Shown here in pieces: positions 1-8,996 of a DNA stretch of 64,000 nucleotides (its first letter is position 1; each line of letters starts with the position of its first letter). Source of the stretch: Esteya vermicola (lineage: Eukaryota; Ascomycota; Sordariomycetes; Ophiostomatales; Ophiostomataceae). Position numbers and translations under genes: made by a program. The notes under the pieces were generated by a model that ran no database searches, was not told the origin of the DNA, and worked only from the letters and a program-made list of their open reading frames with translations. The stretch covers positions 2,604,001 through 2,668,000 of the forward strand of contig PCDM01000001.1 of the NCBI GenBank assembly GCA_002778215.1, read 5' to 3'.

Positions 1-1151
1 TTGAAATAAGGCATCTCGCCCAATTCTCGCATGACGGAGGGAAGCTGCAAGTACAGCCTTATCTGTTTGACAAACTCATCGACGGGGTTCGGGTCTAGCG
101 CCATAAACGTCGTGTTAGGAGGCTTGTCTAGCCCAAGCATGTGCAACTTTGCATAATGAAGGTCGGGTGTATAGGACACTGTAAACCAGGTGACGAACGA
201 CACAGTCACCAATACAAAGTACCAGAAGTCGAACGCAGAGTGGCGGGCGCTCTCATTGTCTTCATCTTTATATTTGTAGTCACCTTCGTCTTCATCATTG
301 TCTTCAGGTTCATCATCGTTGTCTTTTTCCCTCTCCTCCCCACTCTCCTCCTCTTTCTCCTCTTCTCTTAGCTTCTCTATCTTCTCTCGTAGCTTCTCTC
401 TCCTTTCTCTTACCTTTTCTCTTATCTTCTCTGTATTCTCTCTTACCTTCTCTCTCTTCTTTCTCTTCTTTCTCTCCTTCTCTCTCGCCTTCTCTCTCGC
501 CTTCTCTCTCTCCTTCTCTCTCTCCTTCTCTCTCTCCTTCTCTCTCTCCTTCTCTCTCTCCTTCTCTCTCTCCTTCTCTCTCGCCTTCTCTCTCGCCTTC
601 TCTCTCTCCTTCTCTCTCTCCTTCTCTCTCTCCTTCTCTCTCTCCTTCTCTCTCTCCTTCTCTCTCTCCTTCTCTCTCTCCTTCTCTCTCTCCTTCTCTC
701 TCTCCTTCTCTCTCTCCTTCTCTCTCTCCTCCTCTCTGTCCTTCTCTCTGATCATTTCCAATTTTGCTAATATTGCCTTCATCTTTCGCTTTTTCTTGAT
801 CATGATTAGAAGCATCTTCACCATGATCTTTCTCTTCATCTTCATCTTCTTCTTCCTTATCGACGTCTCCATGTTTGTCCTTGTCGTCATCTCTTTCTGC
901 TTCTTTTTCGTTTCTCCATCGTCAATGTGTCGTATGGCCTCCGTGGGCGGTGGGTGGCCAAGGCTTCCCTCACAGTCTGGACGAGTTTCCACGGGACTGT
1001 CGGAGACAATGATTTCGTCATGGACACCAAGATTAACGGTCTGGATATTGCCTGTCAGGTTGGGGGTTGGGTTGTCGATGGAGAATGTGTCTGATGGATG
1101 CACAGCCTTGCGGCCGGCTGTCTTACTCCGCAGAGACCGACTGGGCGTCAT
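1..1151 (-). CDS. 5' part of an unidentified charged-repeat protein (runs off the left edge)
   Basis: Not recognised. One minus-strand frame is open from an ATG at 1151 to the window edge. The N-terminus is ordinary (MTPSRSLRSKTAGRKAVHPS). A long highly charged section follows, built on a 12-bp repeat that reads (Lys-Glu-Arg-Glu)n in this frame. Then come an acidic patch, a hydrophobic stretch that could be a membrane helix (about 183-235), and an ordinary segment starting MLGLDKPPNTTFMALDPNPV that continues past base 1. Between about 750 and 905 this frame is unnaturally Lys/Met rich. The frame one base away there reads a sensible Asp/Glu/Lys-rich sequence (HGDVDKEEEDEDEE) but stops at about 313. 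So the coding frame probably changes inside this region, through an unseen intron, an indel in the repeat or an assembly error. Partial, with uncertain exon structure. Confidence 0.4.
   Translation of the reverse strand, partial: MTPSRSLRSKTAGRKAVHPSDTFSIDNPTPNLTGNIQTVNLGVHDEIIVSDSPVETRPDCEGSLGHPPPTEAIRHIDDGETKKKQKEMTTRTNMETSIRKKKMKMKRKIMVKMLLIMIKKKRKMKAILAKLEMIREKDREEEREKEREKEREKEREKEREKEREKEREKEREKEREKEREKEREKAREKAREKEREKEREKEREKEREKEREKEREKAREKAREKERKKRKKREKVRENTEKIREKVRERREKLREKIEKLREEEKEEESGEEREKDNDDEPEDNDEDEGDYKYKDEDNESARHSAFDFWYFVLVTVSFVTWFTVSYTPDLHYAKLHMLGLDKPPNTTFMALDPNPVDEFVKQIRLYLQLPSVMRELGEMPYF
475..732. repeat. 12-bp tandem repeat, (CTCTCTCCTTCT)n
   Basis: About 21 copies of a 12-bp unit, with a few units carrying CTCTCGCC. 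The unit length is a multiple of three, so copy-number changes keep the frame. On the minus strand it reads Lys-Glu-Arg-Glu (or Glu-Gly-Glu-Arg in the neighbouring frame). On the plus strand it reads Phe-Ser-Leu-Ser, which gives a long but probably spurious plus-strand frame. Confidence 0.85.
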
Positions 1152-3397
1152 CGTTGATGCTGGGCAGTGACGGATATTTCATATTTGTGTTCTGTAGGGT
1201 GAAGGATCCGCCTGCTGTATGGAGAGAGCAGGGTGGCCTGTTAAATACACAGGCTTGGCCGTCAAGGAGGAGTGCCGAAGGATATGTGCGGCCAATAGCA
1301 AGATGCCGTGCATTGGCTGCGGCGAAGGCGGGGTGGCCCCTAACATAAATGCGTCTCAAAGGAAGCAGTCTTTTAACCTAATCCGTTCCGTAGACCAACC
1401 AACAGCACTGTTGCCCAGGATCAGCAGAGTGAGAAGAAAGAAAACGAAAGCAAGCTAAAGAGACGAAAGCGGAAATAAGACAAAAGAAGAAAAAAAAAAC
1501 ACTGCAAGGAAATGAAAATGAAAAGGGAAAAAAAAGTACTCTTAAAGCAGTGAGGAAGGACCGGTTGTTGCCGGTCTCGCTATTTGAAAGCCAGGTATGC
1601 GCACAACAACCGAACGAGTCTAGCCCAGGGAACCAACACATACGGGAATACCTAACGATGGCCAACACAAGCACTGACGTGCATTGCTCTTGACACCGAT
1701 GCAATCGATGGTCACGTATTCGTTCACACCTTGGCAACCCCGTTGGTTAGGATTCCATTTGGCAGTCATCTTCAAGAACTCCACCTCAACCCCCCCCCCT
1801 TCATTTCTGAGTTATTGACGAGGGTAAACCTCATTCGCTTCAATTCGCCAACTGTGGGTTTCACTTTTATCCCTAAAAAAACTACCGTGGTTCATGTAGC
1901 GAAGTGGAATCCAGCCAATTCGTTTAACCAATAAGCCATCGACGGGGTTTGAGGATGAGCGCTTCCGATTGACAGTTTTCGTGGTTGGATCAGACCTTAA
2001 CGAATCAGACAGCGCCTCTTTCATCCCGTCTCGTCTACCGACAGCACACCAGCAACGTAAAAATGCAAGTGTCGAATTCCTTGACTAACCCAAAGGAGAC
2101 GCCTTCCCCTGGTAGAGCAATGCCGTATAGGCACCGGATATTCCAAGCCCAGAGTACTCGTATGTTCCATCTTCCTCGTATGTCGTTGCTGAATTGGTCA
2201 GCCGATCGCATCCTTTCAGTGACACAGAAAGTCACATAGGGAGCAAGTTTTTGCCAAACCTGTCGACCAGTTGCTGTGCTAAAGGGGGGTAGAACTAACT
2301 TCCATGTCTACTTACCTACACATCAACCTAGAACCGATGCAGTCACGTAATGAGGGCACAGGGAGGGGGGGCATTGCCTGATGGCTTCCCCCCTGTTCGT
2401 CTTTTCGGCAGCCGACCTGCAAGAGGCGGTAAGCAGACTAACTTGACCTATTAGGCAGTCTGCACGTCCAGGGTCAGGGTAAAATTGCTTGTCTCAAAAT
2501 GATGTCTGGAATTCCTCTCTCCTGTCTAACCTGTCTTTGTATGTGCCCGTTACGTGCGAAGCAGGGTGCCGACCTCCTTTGGGTATATGCCAAAGGTAAA
2601 GACTTTCGATCCGTGTGTCAAGGCCAGCAACCAAGCTCTCCAAGCTCTCCGGATATTCCTCGGTGTGTTGGCTGGATGTAGAGATTAGTACGGATGGTAT
2701 TATCGGTAGCTCATCTCCCTCTAACGGGGAGATCAATGTGCTTAGATGGAATAAAGAAGTCTAGGCCAGGCAATGCAGACAGACCATTTTACATTGTAAT
2801 TGACAAACTGCTCGGTAATCGCAAGTCCACTGTAGGCGTGCCGATGACTCCCTAAGCTGGCCTGCCCGCACGCCTCTCGCCAGAGTGGGAAGATGCCCGG
2901 CACGGTATATACGAAATACACACAAGGCGACACGGCCGTCGACGGCCGCGTATAGGCTCAGACTATCTAGGCGAGCCTCATAGAGGTCCTCGGCCCAGCG
3001 CCTACCGACACACAGCACTACAAGATGCAGTATGTCACCGACCTTTGCATGCTCTAGATCCGCGTTTAAAAGCGAGGATGAAATACAAGACATCTAGGTT
3101 GGTCCTGAAGACAGATGCACCAAAACAATCTGATGAGAGCAGACAGTTACAGCTGATACTTCTAGGAGAGGCATCTCCATCACTCTAGAGAGAACGAAAA
3201 TCAATTTAAGAAACTAAACATATAATAAGGGGTATAGAACAGCGTTCCCGCAAAAGCAAAACTGTGGCAATCGAACCTCCCACAGACACGCACACAACCA
3301 CCACAAACATGGAACAGAAAAGACAGGCGATCCTCCACGACTATACTTTTAGCTTGCGGCCTAAAACTCTTCTTCCTCTCTCTCTCTCTCTCTCTCT
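1152..3397. other. Gene-free or unresolved stretch
   Basis: No gene can be called. Two minus-strand frames look mildly protein-like, 2761-3093 and 2494-2736 (the latter reads DELPIIPSVLISTSS). They lie in different frames with a stop between them and match no family I recognise. They could be exons of an unknown gene or a decayed gene. The segment ends in a CT dinucleotide tract at 3374-3399, which abuts the stop of the next gene. Confidence 0.5.
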
Positions 3398-4756
3398 CTA
3401 GACACACAGTTCTAGTCCGGCTTGGGAGAGCTCCAAGGCAGCGACAGACGCCGACAGCCTTGCAAATTCGCCTTGCTCGATATAAAAGTGGTAGAATCCG
3501 AGCACCACGCCATCTTGGTTCCAGATGGGGGCCCCGCAGACACCACCCGCCGGGCGGATAGCGTTCTCCGGCTGGTTGAAATAGAACCACTCATACCCGT
3601 AGTGCTTGACGCCTTCGATGCGAATGGACCGCGCCGCGACGACGCCTTCAAGTAAGCCAGAATAGGCGCTATCGACGAAACAGGAGTCGTGAGAAATATC
3701 GTCGTTTTCGGTGACAAGACGGGAAAAAGAACACGGAACGTCACTGAACGTTTCAAAAGGCGCGTTGTCGAACCGCACGTCGCCTGCCAGGGTGACAAGG
3801 CTAACACCCGTGTTTGCAATATGCGTCGAGACTGTACCGATGGCCCGGTTTGTCTTGGGCAGAACCACCACACCTTTGTCCGCCATCCTATGGCTGGCCG
3901 CGGTCATGGCTAGGTGTCCATCTACATCCTTGACGAGAACGCCGGCTGTAGTATGCGCTGTCAGGCGACAGTCTGGCGTGCCGATCTCGCATGCAATGGC
4001 CACGCCCGGACGGATGACATTGTAAGGCGTATCGTCAATCACGCCAGACAGGGGAGAGGACAGGACTTCTCGCCTGGCTAGCTCTCGGGCCGTGTCAGGG
4101 CAGCCTAGGTCACGCGTACGGTGGTAAAAAACAAAGCACGAGGCGATGCGACGCGGAAGTCTGTCGCGGATGGGACCAATGTCCACATCATTGCTAAAAA
4201 ACACGTGAAAAAACCCATAAAAATCAAACATGACTTGTTCGACACGCACTCCAGGAGCGTGCTGTCCAAGGTAGGCCACAATGTCGCTAGTCACGTAAGA
4301 TAGGCTTTTGTAGGTCACAGAGCCCTTTTGGGTGAAGTCCCTGTCCGTACAAATCACCTCCCGGCGGCGGTAGGGGGGTGAGCTGATGTTCGTGTCGCAA
4401 GTAATCGTGGTCTGCATGGGGAATAGACACCACATGTGTCCGTTCGCGTTGTCCACGATGAGGAATGGCATGCCGCCAATCGTCGCGGGCCAAGGAGGAC
4501 TGGGCAGCTCGTGTACGCCAAAGGTGATATGTGCATTGTTTCGCATCAGGGCGACGAGCTTTGTTCCAGGAAAGATGCCATGGAGGAGTTTCTGGATGTT
4601 GTCGTCGTCGAACCGTTTCGGCTCAACGCGGAGGTTGGCAGGAAGAGAAATGTGGCGACAATGCCATGGCTTGGGGTCGGCAGCATGAACGTCTCTGAAG
4701 GGGACAAGCGCGCGCTTCGCAGGTGCATTGTGGGGGAAAGACTGGAGTGTGTCCAT
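3398..4756 (-). CDS. Trypsin-fold (PA-clan) protein with Cys at the nucleophile position
   Basis: Intronless, 452 residues from the ATG at 4756. An upstream in-frame ATG at 4915 would add a 53-residue leader of doubtful quality. The C-terminal half looks like a chymotrypsin/trypsin-like barrel. It has a His-containing segment (GHLAMTAASHRMADKG), a later strand pair (TGVSLVTLAGDVRFDN) and a C-terminal GVCGAPIWNQDGVVLGFYHF segment placed like the usual GDSGSP(V/L)W loop. In that loop the catalytic Ser is Cys, the preceding Asp is Val, and the usual Asp of the TDxAL strand looks like Gly. So this may be a Cys-nucleophile protease of viral 3C type or a non-catalytic relative. No signal peptide is seen from the 4756 start, suggesting an intracellular protein. 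The N-terminal 200 residues are not recognised. The family call rests on motif spacing only. Confidence 0.6.
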   Translation of the reverse strand: MDTLQSFPHNAPAKRALVPFRDVHAADPKPWHCRHISLPANLRVEPKRFDDDNIQKLLHGIFPGTKLVALMRNNAHITFGVHELPSPPWPATIGGMPFLIVDNANGHMWCLFPMQTTITCDTNISSPPYRRREVICTDRDFTQKGSVTYKSLSYVTSDIVAYLGQHAPGVRVEQVMFDFYGFFHVFFSNDVDIGPIRDRLPRRIASCFVFYHRTRDLGCPDTARELARREVLSSPLSGVIDDTPYNVIRPGVAIACEIGTPDCRLTAHTTAGVLVKDVDGHLAMTAASHRMADKGVVVLPKTNRAIGTVSTHIANTGVSLVTLAGDVRFDNAPFETFSDVPCSFSRLVTENDDISHDSCFVDSAYSGLLEGVVAARSIRIEGVKHYGYEWFYFNQPENAIRPAGGVCGAPIWNQDGVVLGFYHFYIEQGEFARLSASVAALELSQAGLELCV

Positions 4757-5292
4757 TCTAGCTGGACGTGCGATGCCAGTAACGAAAATGATTTGACACA
4801 AGTGCCATAACTGTGTGATAAAAGTATGAAAGAAAAGCAGAATTTCTCCAGGAAATGCTTCGTGTTGTGACATCATCCCTCCTGGATAAGTCATCCCCCT
4901 CCCAGTGGTGGTCACCTGACCCTAACCCTAGGCCAAATGTGTGGCGTAGCTCACAAGCTTACCCAGTCGTAGGTCGTTCCGCACTTCATAGCAGACTCAT
5001 TATCGTGTCCATGACACTGCTTCACATGGCAAAGCGGTGGCCGTATCGTCGTGGAAGTAGCCTCTGAATCTTTCCATGTTGCTCGGTTCCTTGAGTCTCT
5101 GAGATGCCGTCTTGCTAGGCCCATGCATGTAAACAATGGTCAAGAAAGATTTCCCCTAATACACCTTCTTTAAGCATCACGATGGTGGCACGTCTCGAGT
5201 GTGGGGTGCTAAATTATGGAACTACCTCATATCCGGGACTACTCGGGAATGCACCTAGGAAAAAAGGATTGAAGGAATCCATCGTCGCCTCC
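4757..5292. other. Intergenic
   Basis: No gene seen. It contains one telomere-like CCCTAACCCTA at 4920-4930 and otherwise unremarkable sequence between the 5' end of the trypsin-fold gene and the 3' end of the O-methyltransferase gene. Confidence 0.5.
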
Positions 5293-6575
5293 TCACTCGG
5301 CCGGCACTTCTGCCTCGATGATACTCTCTACCGAGTGTGCTGGTCGCCAGATCTTGATCACCCGCAGCCCAGCACTCGTGACCAGCGCCCGCCACTGCTC
5401 CTCGGTCCGCTCCGCCGCCGACAGGCACGCAATCATGGTAATGTCCGACACTGTCACGCGCGACAGCGGATGCTCGTTGCTGACGAGGCTCTCGTGGATG
5501 AGCAGCCGCGAGTAGCCCTTCGCCATCGATGCCGCGAGTGTCTGGAGGATCGACCGGGCCGTCTCGTCCGGCCAGTCATGCAGCACGTTGTGCATAAAGT
5601 AGGCACGAGCACCCCGTGCCGGCTGCGGCTGAAAAAAGTCGTGCGGCTCGACCTTGATGGCGGGGGTGCACGCACTCATGTCGACATCCTTCAGGATGTC
5701 GGGAAGGTCCTGCAGGACGAGGCTGTCTTGGGGCACATGGGGGTGGCGCTCAAAGAACTTGAGCAGGTCGTGGCCCTTGCCGCCGCCCATGTCGACGACG
5801 AGCGGGACATGCGGCTTGGCGGCAGCGACGATGGTGTCGGTCGGGTAGACCTCGGGCCAGGGCGTGAGGTTGTACTTGGAATGGCACTCCATGGCATTGT
5901 TAAAGTCGGCAGTGATGTCGGGGTTGGTGCCGACCTCTTGGAAGAAACTGGAGCCCGCGCCCTTGTAAAACTGCCAGTTGCCATCGGCCACGTTGGTAGG
6001 GTTACGGAAGCCGGTCTTCTTGAGGTAGGCGGGCAGTGTGTGGAACATGGGATCGTTGACGCCGTGGTAGAAGCCGCCGTAGAGGCTGGGGAAGGACTTG
6101 TCGTCGGCCAAGTTCTGGGCCCAGGCAGTGCGGGCATAGGTATCGGGGCCGACCTCGCGGACGAGAAACTGGCCGTCGAGGGCACGCATCATGCGGCCTA
6201 TGGAACAGACAGAGGAGAGAGAGAGGGGTCAGCTCAGCTCAAGCGGGATAGCATGGGGCGAGAGAGAAAAAGGCGGCAGAACTTACGGATGAGCACCTCA
6301 TCGGCACCCGTGAGCTCAGCCAGCGTGGTGCAGGTGATGGGATCGCCGCCTGCCTCGGCCCACTTGACAAAGACGCCGGCGTCAATGAGAGTCTTGACGC
6401 AGGCATTGATGGCGCCGCTGACCCAGACGTGGTCCCAGGCAATGTCCCAGGGCGACTGGACCTTGCGGAGCGTGTCGAACAGAGCATCACGGGCGCGGAT
6501 GCGCTCCTCCTCGTTTGCGAAGGAAGCGGCCGTGACGCCGTCGAGCTTGGCGATGAGCTCGTCAGCAGAAGACAT
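5293..6575 (-). CDS. SAM-dependent O-methyltransferase (fungal COMT-like family)
   Basis: Two exons, 6575-6287 and 6197-5293, giving 397 residues. The 89-bp intron starts GTAAGT, ends ATAG and joins EVLIR to RMMRALDG. Class I methyltransferase features are clear. An N-terminal helical winged-helix part (about residues 1-110) is followed by the SAM-binding motif VVDMGGGKGHDLLKFF, then VLQDLPDIL, and then the diagnostic FMHNVLHDWPDE segment. The His of that segment is the expected general base. RLLIHESLVS is a late core strand. This family methylates phenolic hydroxyls of polyketides and similar aromatics, and members often sit in secondary-metabolite clusters. No backbone synthase is visible within this window, so the substrate is unknown. 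The nearest genes are the trypsin-fold gene and a rhodopsin-domain membrane protein, both on the same strand but well separated. Confidence 0.93.
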
Positions 6576-7695
6576 GGTGCTCTGCGTATGTGCAAACGGT
6601 CGAGACGGGACGAATTGTACGAGTAGAGGCTGTCGTGGCCACTGTGCAGGTGAGTTCGGGGTCGTGGTTGAGGAAAAGTGCTCGTCTATTCATTCACATT
6701 CCGGGATCAAACGTACAAACGCAGCAGACATGCAGTATGAGGGGTTACGGAAGACTGGGTGGGTGGGGGGGGGTTACTTCAAGCTCGATAGCAACGTCGT
6801 CTTGGAGATCCACATCAGCTTGACTACGGTGTGCAGCAAACCCTCTCACAGAACTCCGTAGTCATACTACAAGCAATAGACTACGATGATTCAAAAGGAA
6901 TGGGGGCTCAGGAGAGAAGAGAGTGCCTCATTCTGCAGTACTTTGAAACAAAGCTACTATCTATGCAATGTGATTTTTTTTCAATTGTCTGCTCATACGA
7001 TGTTGCCCACAAGCTCACCATGGACCAGTACTGGATCCAGCATAGACCTGATGGAGGGACACCCCAAACGAGGTAAAGCTCGTAACCCAGAGTAGAAGGT
7101 CGCCCGACCCCTGCCATGGGAATAACACTTTTCTGCAGAAGGCGAGTATTTTTTTAATGGAGTATGTGTACATACTACGAAAATGTACGAGTACGGAGTA
7201 GTTATCGTAGCATCTTTCAGAGGTCCGACCATTATGGGTCAGGGAGCCCACTGTCACCTCCAAGCACGACACTGATTGTCATAATACCCTGTAACAGAAT
7301 GCTGGGTTGTCTTTACTCGTACGTACGGAGTACGGAGTAGTACCACTGCAGAGGATTGGGTGCCCCCTGAAGGCAGCATTGCAGATCGAGCCATTCTGAC
7401 ATTTTTCCCACGCGTACGAGTACCATGTCATTTTTTTTGTCATTTTTTTCTTGCTTTTCGGCTCCGAGGCCTAAAGTGTACTCGTAGAGGTGTGCAAAGT
7501 TAAAAAGATTTTGAATGCCGTGCGCTTCTATTCTACAGAGTGGTTCTACTTGTCGCATCACTGACATGAATTGGTCGCACCGTAAAATCCTGCTAAACAT
7601 GATGCCGTTATACCTATAATACAGTACTGGGTAGATAAAAACCGGAGAATGATAAAAATAAAAAAGAAAAAGAAAAAGAAAAAGAAAAAAAAACC
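6576..7695. other. Intergenic with TACGGAGTA/TACTCGTAC motifs
   Basis: No gene seen. Short motifs cluster at about 7185-7200 and 7314-7343 (ACTCGTACGTACGGAGTACG). A (A/G)-rich AAAAAG tract at 7655-7694 lies directly downstream of the rhodopsin-domain stop codon. Confidence 0.5.
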
Positions 7696-8996
7696 TCAGA
7701 CTGCGCTGGAGGCATTCTGTCCCTTGGAGGCAAAACTCTCCGAGGACACGGACACTTCCATCGTCTTGTTGATCCCCGCGTCAATGTGCTTGTTGTAACC
7801 ACCATGACTACCCGTCTTGACAAGGGGAATGGCATCAAAGCTTGGCCGCAGGTTGAGAACTGAATCGCCGCTGTTGGCCTCGTCCTTCTTGGACCGGTGT
7901 CCGCTGTACCACTCGCCGTTCTGGCCGGCCTCTGTGCTGTCCTCCAGCTGATTGTGCGAGCGCTTGCCAGAGTGCGTTGTGCTGCCCATCCGTCTCTTGC
8001 CGGCCCGGAAGAGGGGGCCAAGGGCGGGCAGGCTGGAGCAGATGAGCAGGACGAAGCCCTCGGCGACGCCCAGGATGTCGAGGTAGGGCACAGGATCTGT
8101 CATACAAAGTTGCAGCCATGTCAGTTTCAGTAGGACAACGGTCAGCTAGCTCTACATGGCTGTGTAACACGTACAGGTTGGGTCGACGGCGAGGATCTCA
8201 AACACCTGGCCAAAGATGGACAGCTTGTAGATGGACACGACACACGCCAGCACGGTCAGCCCCAGCGCCGTGGCTACAAAGATGCGGTTCTTGAGCGGCA
8301 TGTTGAGGCGCATAATGAGCGGAATGGGGTAAAGCGCGAAGAAAATGTCGAGAAAAGCCGAGTAGGCCGACGTGAAGTAGCCGAGATCTGCCATCACCTT
8401 GACGCTCGCACAGGAGCCGCCGGCAATGGTCCGGTCCCACCCGTACGCTACAGGCGTGCACTGCTTGAACCACCAGATGGAGGTGGCCAGGATGCAGGCT
8501 TGCGACGACAGGGCGAGTCCCCAGAAGAGGACGGTGGTCTTGGTGCCGTAATCGAGAATGCGCTTGAGCACCGAGATGACGGCGAACTTGGGCAGCGAGA
8601 AGGACCAGATGAGGACCGAACTGACAATGACATTGTACTTGAGAGCGAGCGGCCGGTCTGGCAAGGGAATCGTCTCCATGTGGCGGCCGAGGCCGTAGCT
8701 CGATCCGATGGTGATGAGAATGCAGGTGGCCAGGAAGACGGCCAGACAGCCGAGGGTGATGTAGTCGTCGATGCCGAGGCCGCCTCCCTCTCGCGCGGAT
8801 CCGTAGTACGAGCGGCAGAAGAGGCGGAGACCGACGACGACTGGATGCCACAGAAGAGCGGCAGTGTCAGTTGGACTTGCGGGCAAGTGGCTGCTGTGCT
8901 GTGGTGCTGGTGATGCCTACCTGTGGTCAGGCCAAACATGGCCCAGCAGGACCGGTCGGCCAAGATGCCGTAATCGGGTTCTTGCCACAGTACCAT
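7696..8996 (-). CDS. Fungal rhodopsin-domain integral membrane protein (seven helices, PTH11-like fold)
   Basis: Three exons, 8996-8921, 8840-8175 and 8096-7696, giving 380 residues. The introns are 80 bp (GTAGGC..CCAG) and 78 bp (GTACGT..ACAG), and frames join as LTT-VVVGLRLFCRSYYG and VDPT-YPVPYLDILG. The core shows the family hallmarks: RLFCRSYYG early, GIDDYITLGCLAVFLATCIL (helix with the DD pair), then several hydrophobic helices and the AEGFVLLICSSLPALGPLFR segment at the end. A hydrophilic tail of about 110 residues follows. There is no N-terminal CFEM domain, so it is not a classical Pth11 receptor. The role of the family is poorly known; some members act in surface sensing. A TATA-like CTTAAATAG lies about 95 bp upstream of the ATG (minus strand, 9088-9096). 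Confidence 0.88.

Noticed and set aside
298..1170. 290-residue plus-strand frame full of Phe-Ser-Leu-Ser repeats
   Set aside because: It is the mirror of the CT-rich repeat. The minus strand has the longer coherent frame with ordinary protein sequence on both sides of the repeat.
5182..6861. 559-residue plus-strand frame
   Set aside because: It runs antisense over the O-methyltransferase exons, whose motifs and splice sites are clear. Its own sequence shows no family features.
8152..8886. Start of the rhodopsin-domain protein at 8886
   Set aside because: That codon is TTG and lies within the intron. The exon at 8996-8921 supplies a true ATG and splices in frame.
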